A stretch of 64,000 nt of DNA from Flammeovirgaceae bacterium. Lineage in GTDB: Bacteria; Bacteroidota; Bacteroidia; Cytophagales; Cyclobacteriaceae. The translations under genes were made by a program, and so were the position numbers. Below, in pieces: positions 57,024-64,000 of this stretch (positions are counted from its first letter, which is position 1; every line of letters begins with the position of its first letter). The stretch is taken from positions 558,001-622,000 of the forward strand of contig JACJYU010000002.1 in assembly GCA_020635915.1 (NCBI GenBank), in the 5' to 3' direction. The notes beneath the pieces are model-generated. The model saw only the letters and a list, made by a program, of their open reading frames with translations, was not told the origin of the DNA and searched no databases.

Positions 57024-58523
57024 TTACCCAATTGCGTACTTCGCCATTGAATCCGCTATATTCCTGTCATTCGACAGCCGGGGCACTTTGTTTTGGCCGC
57101 CCAGTTTTCCCTGGGATTTCATGTATTCAATAAATGAATTCCTTTTTAAGGGGGTAATGACCAAAGTCCTTAAAATATTGCCGGTGATCAAATCGTCATA
57201 ATAAACATTTAATCCGCGCAACTGTTCATCCAACTTTGCGGAAAAGGCCATAAGGTCCAATGGAGGGTTGGCAAATTCCACCAGCCATTCATGATGGGGA
57301 AGGCCGTCCCGGGGCGTGACCTGGGGCGCCACGGTAAACTCCACCAATCCTACTTCGGGAAATTGCCCCATGGCCGCCCTCATCGCTTTTTCCACCTCTT
57401 CCCCTATCACGTGCTCCCCAAATGCGGAAATAAAATGCTTGATCCTGCCACTCACCACTATCCGGTATGGGTTTTTCGAAACAAATTTAATGGTGTCGCC
57501 AATGGAATATCCCCACAGGCCTGCATTGCTATTGATGATCAGGGCATAGTTTTTCCCCAACTCTACCCCTTCAAGGGAAACCCGGGCAGGGCGCTCATTA
57601 AAATATTCTTCCGCAGGCACAAATTCATAAAATATCCCCGAGTTCAACAACATCAGCATACCTTCTTCGTGCTGTGAATCCTGGTAGGCGATAAACCCTT
57701 CGGAGGCCGGGTACAATTCAATCGAATCGACCTTCCTACCTATGGATTCAAATAGTTTCGCCCGGTAAGGTTCAAAATTCACCCCCCCATAGACAAACAG
57801 CGAAAAATCGGGAAATACCTCCATTATCCGCCTGCCCGTCCGTTCCCGAATTTTGTCAAAATACATTTGCACCCAGGGTGGGATGCCCGAGATGAGCGAC
57901 ATGGGCTCCCCTATGGTCTCATCGATGATTTTTTCCAGTTTTTCCTCCCAGTCTTCAATGCAATTGGTGGCGTAGGTGGGCAGTTGGTTTCCCCTCAGGT
58001 ACGCAGGCACATGATGGTTGACGATGCCCGACAGCCTGCCCGTGTGGATGCCGCCCTTTTGGGACAACCGGGGGCTGCCCGACAAAAAAATCAGTTTCTT
58101 GTCGAGGAAGGCGCTGTTGCCCGTTTCATGCACATAACTAAGCAAAGCGTTACGGGCACTGTTGATGTGGTTGGGGATGGAGTCTTTGGTGACCGGGATG
58201 TACTTTGTGCCGGAGGTGGTGCCGGAAGTTTTGGACAGGTAAGCGGGCTTGCCCGGCCACAGTATGTCCGGGCGCCCACCGGCCACCCGGTCGAAATAAG
58301 GCTTCAATCCTTCATAATCCTTTACCGGCACGCCCTCCCGGAAATCGTCATACGACCGCAGCTCGCTAAAGTGATGGTCCTTTCCAAATTGTGTCGTGGC
58401 CGCCCTGGCAACAATGTTTTTCCTGATGCGCTCCTGGAACAGGTAAGGCCGTGATGCCCATTTTCTTGTTTGTGCGTTTATCACGGAGGCAAACGGCCTG
58501 GCAAGTTTCGATCGGGTCCCCAT
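57024..58523 (-). CDS. GH3 auxin-responsive promoter family protein (acyl-adenylate amidosynthetase fold)
   Basis: 499 residues from the ATG at 58523 (MGTRSKLARPFASVIN). The family belongs to the adenylate-forming ligases. The ATP loop is seen as LSKTSGTTSGTKYIPVT, and VYGGVNFEPYRAKL and LYPASEGFIAYQDS are the middle motifs. SNAGLWGYSIGDTIKF and the C-terminal FGEHVIGEEVEKAM complete the fold. In plants GH3 enzymes join amino acids to hormones; bacterial members, frequent in Bacteroidota, have no firm substrate. It is upstream of dxr and rseP on the same strand. Confidence 0.93.
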   Translation of the reverse strand: MGTRSKLARPFASVINAQTRKWASRPYLFQERIRKNIVARAATTQFGKDHHFSELRSYDDFREGVPVKDYEGLKPYFDRVAGGRPDILWPGKPAYLSKTSGTTSGTKYIPVTKDSIPNHINSARNALLSYVHETGNSAFLDKKLIFLSGSPRLSQKGGIHTGRLSGIVNHHVPAYLRGNQLPTYATNCIEDWEEKLEKIIDETIGEPMSLISGIPPWVQMYFDKIRERTGRRIMEVFPDFSLFVYGGVNFEPYRAKLFESIGRKVDSIELYPASEGFIAYQDSQHEEGMLMLLNSGIFYEFVPAEEYFNERPARVSLEGVELGKNYALIINSNAGLWGYSIGDTIKFVSKNPYRIVVSGRIKHFISAFGEHVIGEEVEKAMRAAMGQFPEVGLVEFTVAPQVTPRDGLPHHEWLVEFANPPLDLMAFSAKLDEQLRGLNVYYDDLITGNILRTLVITPLKRNSFIEYMKSQGKLGGQNKVPRLSNDRNIADSMAKYAIG

Positions 58524-58680
58524 TGCCTGCAAAAGTAGAAAAAAGTTGAGCGGGGCATGACGAAAGGGGGCCATTTCTTCCGCAGGAAATGAAGGCGGCT
58601 ATATTTGCCATGCCAACCCGTACGGTTCTTCCGAAACTTCTTGAGGCCCTATGGCGTTGTTACCATAATTATTTTTGGAC

Positions 58681-60111
58681 ATGAACACACTCAAAACAAT
58701 CGTTATCGGGTTTCTGGCAGGTGTTGCCGGGGCCTATACCTTTTTTACCTATCAGGTGGAGGGCAATAGGTCCCTACAACCAGAAGACGGCCAATTCAAC
58801 ATCGCCTCCTACCAGCCCGAAGACACCTACAGGCCCACCATCGTCAGCCCCAGGGAAAATGCAAGCATGGACGAGGTTGACTTTAGCACGGCCGCCAAAA
58901 TGGCCATCCCCAGCGTAGTGTATATCAACAGCATTTCGCAAGGGGGGGTATCGTATTCTTATTGGGACATGCTCTTCAATGGAAGGTCACAAACACAGGT
59001 AAGCTCAGGGTCAGGGGTCATTTTTACCAGCGATGGCTATATCGTTACCAACAACCACGTGGTGGAATCGGCAGAAAAAATACAGGTGATCTACAACAAG
59101 AAGGTATACGATGCCGAACTTATCGGTACCGACCCCTCCACCGACCTGGCCGTGCTCAAAATCCAGGAGACAAACCTTCCGGCCATCACATTGGGCAATT
59201 CGACCAATTTGGCCGTGGGGGAATGGGTGTTGGCCGTGGGAAACCCTTTCTCCCTGTCGTCAACGGTAACGGCCGGCATCGTGAGCGCAAAAGGCCGCAG
59301 GATAAACATTGTGGACGACAAATTCCCTATTGAGTCCTTTATCCAGACGGATGCCGCCATTAACCCCGGCAATAGCGGTGGGGCTTTGGTAAACAAAAAC
59401 GGGGAGTTGGTGGGCATCAACACGGCCATCCTTTCCCGCACGGGCTCTTACACGGGGTATGCCTTTGCCGTGCCCATTGATATTGCCAAAAAGGTCGTGG
59501 GCGACCTGGTGAAGTACGGCATCGTGCAAAAACCTTTTTTTGGGGGGAACGTGGTGGAGTATGACTTCCAGAACGCAAAAAAATACAACCTTAAAACCGA
59601 TGTAAAGGAGTTTAATGGCGTGCTCCTGGCCGAAATGGACAGGCAAGGCCCCGCCATAAATGCAGGCCTGAATCTCGGGGACATTATTGTAAAAATGGGG
59701 GACGTGGAAATCAACAGCAAAAGCGGGTTTGAAGAGGAACTGAGCCACCACTCCCCCGGGGACAAGATCAGGGTGCTATATTTAAGGGACGGGAAAATGA
59801 ACAGTACCGACCTGGTGCTGGTAAACCGGGATGGGGACACCAGCCTGATCAAACGCAAATTCTATTCCGATGCCACCCTGGGCGCCACCCTTGAGGCAGT
59901 GGAGTATGGCGTAAAGGTGTTCAAGATCAAGGACGGCCTCTTTAAAAGAATTGAAATACCCGAAAACTACACCATCATTTCGATCAACCGGCAGCGTGTA
60001 AGGGACCCGCAGGAGGTGATCGAATTTTTCAACAAATACAAGGGAAGGGTGGTTATTTATGGGGTGACCAGTGCGAAGCAGGAACTTCCGCTGTCGTTTT
60101 ACCTTCAATAA
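58681..60111 (+). CDS. HtrA/DegP-type periplasmic serine protease
   Basis: 476 residues from the ATG at 58681. An N-terminal signal anchor (IVIGFLAGVAGAYTFF) is followed by a trypsin-like domain with H126 in VTNNHVVE, D155 in STDLAVL and S232 in NPGNSGGAL. At least one PDZ domain is clear (GPAINAGLNLGDIIVKMG), and a second, weaker one ends the chain. HtrA proteins degrade or refold damaged envelope proteins. Together with rseP nearby this forms the envelope quality-control set. It converges on dnaA with one base between stops. Confidence 0.95.
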   Translation: MNTLKTIVIGFLAGVAGAYTFFTYQVEGNRSLQPEDGQFNIASYQPEDTYRPTIVSPRENASMDEVDFSTAAKMAIPSVVYINSISQGGVSYSYWDMLFNGRSQTQVSSGSGVIFTSDGYIVTNNHVVESAEKIQVIYNKKVYDAELIGTDPSTDLAVLKIQETNLPAITLGNSTNLAVGEWVLAVGNPFSLSSTVTAGIVSAKGRRINIVDDKFPIESFIQTDAAINPGNSGGALVNKNGELVGINTAILSRTGSYTGYAFAVPIDIAKKVVGDLVKYGIVQKPFFGGNVVEYDFQNAKKYNLKTDVKEFNGVLLAEMDRQGPAINAGLNLGDIIVKMGDVEINSKSGFEEELSHHSPGDKIRVLYLRDGKMNSTDLVLVNRDGDTSLIKRKFYSDATLGATLEAVEYGVKVFKIKDGLFKRIEIPENYTIISINRQRVRDPQEVIEFFNKYKGRVVIYGVTSAKQELPLSFYLQ

Positions 60112-60112
60112 G

Positions 60113-61552
60113 CTAGGACACCATCCTCAGCTTCAGCTTTTTGCTCAACTCCTCCACGGAGTTTTTAAAGTTAGGGTCTGTCTTCATCATGTCTTCCACG
60201 GATTCCAGTGCGTGGATTACCGTGCTATGGTCGCGGCCCCCAAAATTCTCCCCGATCAGGGCTAGGGTAAGTTGGGTATACCTTTTGCAGAAATACATGG
60301 CCAACTGGCGTGGGATAACGATCTCACGCTTTTTTATCTTGGCTTTTAGCGAGTCGAGGCTCACCTTAAAATAATCGGCCACCGTTTTTTGAATGAAGTC
60401 AACGCTTACATCGGACTGGATTTCCTTAACGATATTTTTGAGCACTTCCTTGGCCAGTTCCAGGTCGATTTCCTTTTTGAGCAACGTGGCATGGAACATA
60501 AGTGAATTCAAGACCCCCTCCATGTCCCGTAGGTTGGTGTCAACGCTGTAGGCCAGGTATTCGGCCACTTCGGTGGGGATGTCTATCCCGTCAGATTCCA
60601 TTTTATTGTGGATGATGGCCAGCTTTGTTTCAAAGTCGGGCTCCTGAAGGTCGGCCGTAAGCCCCCATTTGAAACGGGACAACAACCGCTCCTGAAATCC
60701 CTTCAAATCCCGTGGGGGGCAATCGCTGGTCATCACGATCTGCTTACCCGACTGGTGAAGCTGGTTGAAGATATGGAAGAACATTTCCTGTGTCTTTTCC
60801 CTCCCTGCCAGGAATTGAACATCGTCCAAAATCAATAGGTCCACCTGAAGGTAAAAATTCTGGAATTCCTGCAGTTTGTGGTTTTGCAGCGCATTCAAAA
60901 ACTGATTGGTAAAATCATTCTGGTCCACGTACAAAACGATTTTGTCCGGAAGGCTCTTCTTTATTTCGTTCCCAATGGACTGCACCAAATGCGTTTTGCC
61001 CACCCCCACGCCACCATACAACATCAGCGGGTTAAAAGAGGTCACCCCCGGCTTTTTGGCCACCGCCACGCCAGCAGACCTGGCCAGCCGGTTGCAGTCC
61101 CCTTCCACAAAATTGTCAAAACTATAATTGGGGTTCAACCTCGAATTGACCGTGCGGGGGTCCAGGGCCTTAAAACTGAATGGGGAGTAATCGTCCAGGT
61201 TTCCGTTCCCATTGTTTTGCCCCTGGGGGCCATGGTTGTGCTTCATTCCCGTGCCATTGGGGTAATTGACCATCAATGGGGGGTTGTGCTGGTTCCCGCT
61301 GTCCACGATCACGGAGTATTCGAGCCTGCCGGAAACGCCCAGTACGCCATGTACCGCTTTTTTCAACACCGGCACATAGTTTTCTTCAAGCCATTCATAA
61401 AAAAACTGCGAAGGGACCTGAATGGTCAACACATCGCTCTCCGACTTTAATGGAACAATGGGCTTGAACCACGTATTGAAATTTTGCTCGTCAACTTCCT
61501 TTCGGATTATCTCGAGACAATCGTTCCAAATGGTGCCACATTCAACTTCCAT
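60113..61552 (-). CDS. dnaA: Chromosomal replication initiator DnaA
   Basis: 479 residues. Domain I is WNDCLEIIRKEVDEQNFNTW. A linker rich in N, G and H (about 88-125) is domain II. The AAA+ domain has LYGGVGVGKTHLV (180-188), LLILDDVQFLAGREKTQ and VMTSDCPPRDLKGF. Domain IV has the DNA-binding signature GGRDHSTVIHALESV. DnaA melts the origin in its ATP form. No cluster of TTATCCACA-like boxes is seen in the gap to mutA, so oriC is probably elsewhere, as is usual in Bacteroidota. It is divergent from mutA. Confidence 0.98.
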   Translation of the reverse strand: MEVECGTIWNDCLEIIRKEVDEQNFNTWFKPIVPLKSESDVLTIQVPSQFFYEWLEENYVPVLKKAVHGVLGVSGRLEYSVIVDSGNQHNPPLMVNYPNGTGMKHNHGPQGQNNGNGNLDDYSPFSFKALDPRTVNSRLNPNYSFDNFVEGDCNRLARSAGVAVAKKPGVTSFNPLMLYGGVGVGKTHLVQSIGNEIKKSLPDKIVLYVDQNDFTNQFLNALQNHKLQEFQNFYLQVDLLILDDVQFLAGREKTQEMFFHIFNQLHQSGKQIVMTSDCPPRDLKGFQERLLSRFKWGLTADLQEPDFETKLAIIHNKMESDGIDIPTEVAEYLAYSVDTNLRDMEGVLNSLMFHATLLKKEIDLELAKEVLKNIVKEIQSDVSVDFIQKTVADYFKVSLDSLKAKIKKREIVIPRQLAMYFCKRYTQLTLALIGENFGGRDHSTVIHALESVEDMMKTDPNFKNSVEELSKKLKLRMVS

Positions 61553-61769
61553 TACTTAGGTATAAGTACAATTGGTTACTTCTGTTTCCGATTAGGGAAA
61601 GGGAGACAAAGGTGTGAAAAAATCAAGGAACAAAAAAGTGAAAGTTGGCCTTGATGGTGACAAAAATTTGCTTGTCTAAACAAAACAATTTTAAAAAAAT
61701 TGTATATGTGCAAACTTAGGTTCAATATTGAAAAGCAGGTACAATTCAGGCCACAAACACTTAAAATGC

Positions 61770-62849
61770 ATGGCACAAAGTCTTTTCGGCACATTTGGCG
61801 AAGCCAGCGTTAAAAATTGGACCGAGGCGGCCAAAAAAGAACTGGGCGGCAAAGATCCCTTCGATGCACTTGCCCTGACAAAAGGGGGCCTGGCCATCAA
61901 GCCCTATTACGATCAGTCCGATACCCTTGCCATAACAGAGGATAACCTTAGGCCATCACTGGACCCCTACCTGGGCCCCAGGGGTTGGCACAACGTTCCT
62001 GACATAACGGTAAAAGACTGTGCGGCCGCCAACAAATTGGCATTGTGGCACCTCAACAATGGGGCTGACGGGGTGCAATTCACCCTGGACACCAAAACCG
62101 ACATGGCCAAATTGCTGCACCAAATGGAATTGACAGCCTGTAGCATTTTTTTTGTTCCCAAAAATGGGCGGTCAACACTTTTGGGCGAATTCGAACAGTA
62201 TGTGCATGCCAAAGGTTTTGACAAAACTAAAATTGTTGGGGGCATATTCTGCCAGCCCCCTGAAGGTGCAGGCGGTACCACAGGACAGGGCCTGGAGGAC
62301 TGGGGCAACTTCCATGCCCTGGGGCACATGGTACAACCTGCCGGCCCCACCGATGAAATTGCCAGTGCCTTGCTTTTGGGCGTGTCAATGGCAGGAACAA
62401 TGGAAAGCCCTTTGCCCGCCATTTCGCATTTGGCCTTTTCTTTTTCGATAGGCCCCGATTTCTTTTTGGAAATTGCCAAGCTCAGGGCTTTTAGAAGGCT
62501 TTGGTACCAGGTATGCCATGCCTACGGGGCCACCAGCGGGCAGGCATATGTGCACGGCCTTTCACATTCGTGGGACAAAGAAAGTTTTCAGCCCAACGCC
62601 AATATGCTGAAAAGCACCTCGGCCGCGCTGAGTGCCATTTTAGGCGGCTGTGATGCCATCACCATAAAGCCCGAAGATGACAGCCCGTTGAAGGACAGGA
62701 TAGCACGCAACGTGTTGACCATCCTGAGGGAGGAATCGCACCTCAACCAAACCGCAGATGCCGTGGCCGGCTCCTACTACCTGGAAAGCCTTACCAACCA
62801 AATGGCCAAAACAGCCTGGGCAAAATTCCAGCAAACGACCAACGCATGA
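61770..62849 (+). CDS. mutA: Methylmalonyl-CoA mutase small subunit
   Basis: 359 residues from the ATG at 61770 (MAQSLFGTFGEASVKNWTEA); an open frame to 61728 lacks conserved residues. The catalytic TIM-barrel domain has PYLGPRGWHNVPDI, ALWHLNNGADGVQF, AGPTDEIASALLLGVSMAG, FSFSIGPDFFLEIAKLRAFR and CDAITIKPEDD. It ends just after the barrel (AVAGSYYLESLTNQMA), so the cobalamin-like domain present in many homologues is missing. The small subunit is non-catalytic and supports MutB. Its stop overlaps the mutB start in an ATGA arrangement. Confidence 0.94.
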   Translation: MAQSLFGTFGEASVKNWTEAAKKELGGKDPFDALALTKGGLAIKPYYDQSDTLAITEDNLRPSLDPYLGPRGWHNVPDITVKDCAAANKLALWHLNNGADGVQFTLDTKTDMAKLLHQMELTACSIFFVPKNGRSTLLGEFEQYVHAKGFDKTKIVGGIFCQPPEGAGGTTGQGLEDWGNFHALGHMVQPAGPTDEIASALLLGVSMAGTMESPLPAISHLAFSFSIGPDFFLEIAKLRAFRRLWYQVCHAYGATSGQAYVHGLSHSWDKESFQPNANMLKSTSAALSAILGGCDAITIKPEDDSPLKDRIARNVLTILREESHLNQTADAVAGSYYLESLTNQMAKTAWAKFQQTTNA

Positions 62850-64000
62850 AGCCCGATTTCACAAAAATAAAATACAACCAGTATGCCCCCCCGGCACCGG
62901 GCAAGCCCATTCACCCTACCACCTTAACGGCAGAAAAGATCAGGATAGGGCCTGAATGCCCCCAAAATGCAGGGGCACGCCTGAAAGCCTTCACGGCCGG
63001 CATCCCGCCCTACCTCAGGGGCCCCTATGCCACCATGTACACGGTACGGCCGTGGACCATCCGGCAGTATGCGGGTTTTTCCACCGCCAGGGAATCCAAT
63101 GAATTTTACAGGAAAAACCTGGCCGCAGGCCAGAAAGGACTGTCCGTGGCGTTTGATTTGGCCACCCACAGGGGCTACGATTCCGACCACCCACGGGTGG
63201 CCGGTGATGTGGGAAAGGCAGGCGTGGCCATTGACTCCATATTGGACATGAAGGTCCTCTTTGACCAGATACCCCTGGACAAAATGTCGGTGTCCATGAC
63301 CATGAACGGGGCCGTCATTCCCATTATGGCTTTTTACATTGCCGCGGCCAAAGAAGAAGGCATAGCCCCATCACAACTCAGCGGCACCATACAGAACGAT
63401 ATCCTGAAGGAATTCATGGTGCGCAATACCTACATCTACCCGCCTGCCCCGAGCATGCGCATTGTGGCCGATATCTTCAAGTACTGTTCTGTCCACATGC
63501 CCAAATTCAACTCCATCAGCATTAGTGGGTACCACATGCACGAAGCTGGGGCGCCCGCGCACATTGAACTGGCCTATACCCTGGCCGATGGCCTGGAATA
63601 CATTCGCACGGGCATCAAAGCAGGAATTGATATTGACGATTTTGCCCCCCGGCTCTCGTTTTTCTGGGGCATTGGCACCCATTTTTTTATGGAGATCGCC
63701 AAGATGCGGGCAGGCCGGCTGTTATGGGCCAAAATCGTGCAATCCTTCAACCCAAAAAACCCAAAATCAATGGCCTTGCGCACACATTGCCAAACATCGG
63801 GATGGAGTTTAACGGAGCAAGACCCTTACAACAACGTAACGCGCACCCATATAGAGGCCCTGGCCGCAGTGTTGGGCGGGACACAGTCACTGCACACCAA
63901 CTCACTGGACGAGGCCATCGCCTTGCCCACGGATTATTCCGCCCGGATCGCAAGGAACACCCAACTCTACCTCCAACAGGAAATTGGGGCCACGGAGGTC
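62846..64000 (+). CDS. mutB: Methylmalonyl-CoA mutase large (catalytic) subunit, 3' end missing
   Basis: Starts with ATG at 62846, overlapping the mutA stop by 4 bases, and runs off the right edge after 385 codons. The enzyme interconverts methylmalonyl-CoA and succinyl-CoA with adenosylcobalamin. Visible marks are GPYATMYTVRPWTIRQYAGF, the substrate-contacting STARESNEFYRKNL, GLSVAFDLATHRGYDSDHPR, MTMNGAVIPIMAFYI, and ISISGYHMHEAGAPA. SGWSLTEQDPYNNVTRTHIE and GGTQSLHTNSLDEAI close the visible part. The cobalamin-binding domain with DxHxxG lies beyond the window. Confidence 0.97.
   Translation, partial: MKPDFTKIKYNQYAPPAPGKPIHPTTLTAEKIRIGPECPQNAGARLKAFTAGIPPYLRGPYATMYTVRPWTIRQYAGFSTARESNEFYRKNLAAGQKGLSVAFDLATHRGYDSDHPRVAGDVGKAGVAIDSILDMKVLFDQIPLDKMSVSMTMNGAVIPIMAFYIAAAKEEGIAPSQLSGTIQNDILKEFMVRNTYIYPPAPSMRIVADIFKYCSVHMPKFNSISISGYHMHEAGAPAHIELAYTLADGLEYIRTGIKAGIDIDDFAPRLSFFWGIGTHFFMEIAKMRAGRLLWAKIVQSFNPKNPKSMALRTHCQTSGWSLTEQDPYNNVTRTHIEALAAVLGGTQSLHTNSLDEAIALPTDYSARIARNTQLYLQQEIGATEV

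Noticed and set aside
58670..58677. TATTTTTG just before the HtrA gene as a promoter
   Set aside because: It lies only 3 bases before the ATG and the -33 spacing is wrong, so transcription would begin inside the gene.
61553..61769. Possible oriC beside dnaA
   Set aside because: No cluster of DnaA boxes is visible in the gap.

Overview
The window is a dense stretch of bacterial chromosome, roughly half G+C, that looks like a member of the Bacteroidota, most likely a Cytophagales-type gliding or surface-active bacterium. The pointers are a PorP/SprF protein, a PorQ homologue, a giant exported protein with a gliding-motility (type B) C-terminal sorting domain, a DUF2795 protein, many TPR and OmpA envelope proteins, and at least one promoter of the Bacteroidota form (TTTG, 20-base spacer, TAnnTTTG) in front of ffh. 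I see no insertion sequence, prophage, integrase or CRISPR array. Most of the window is core chromosome; genus-level placement is inference.

Layout. 1-5300: a partial DsrE-like gene, then molybdenum cofactor genes on both strands (moaA, moaD, moaE, a mobA-like gene, moaC, moeA) with no molybdoenzyme. 5300-7400: ffh, then a decayed higB-higA toxin-antitoxin pair. 7500-10700: a DUF2911 protein and a three-gene run of retropepsin-like protease (RimB type), RimK ligase and AstE/AspA-type zinc deacylase. 10700-18300: PorP/SprF protein, divergent 1743-residue surface protein, small exported protein, Nudix hydrolase. 18300-27500: Sua5/TsaC, pgk, recQ, enoyl-CoA hydratase, ComEC-like protein, PhoH, SAM hydrolase and a monooxygenase-fold protein. 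27590-30000: tRNA-Leu, tRNA-Cys and rpsA. 30100-36700: TolC, an ABC ATPase, small envelope proteins, aldo/keto reductase, histidine phosphatase, a TPR membrane protein and an HD hydrolase. 36800-46300: ispD, a DUF2795 protein, ettA, a DUF486 protein, two secreted peptidases, two rhodaneses, an LpxL-type acyltransferase and SixA. 46300-61600: a DUF4421 barrel, hslU, porQ, lon, an OmpA protein, rseP, dxr, GH3, HtrA and dnaA. 61770-64000: mutA and partial mutB.

How genes work together. Cofactor assembly (moaA-moaC-moaD-moaE-moeA-mobA), isoprenoid synthesis (ispD, dxr), envelope protein quality control (rseP, HtrA, with cytoplasmic lon and hslU), type IX export and attachment (PorP/SprF, PorQ, type B cargo) and propionyl/methylmalonyl-CoA metabolism (mutAB) are each represented. 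The parts most worth a second look are the RimB-RimK-AstE triad, the PorP/surface-protein pair with its compositionally uneven middle, the decaying higBA locus, a perfect palindrome just upstream of lon, and several orphan small membrane proteins. I did not find a clearly new multi-gene system; the RimK triad is the closest candidate for under-described biochemistry.
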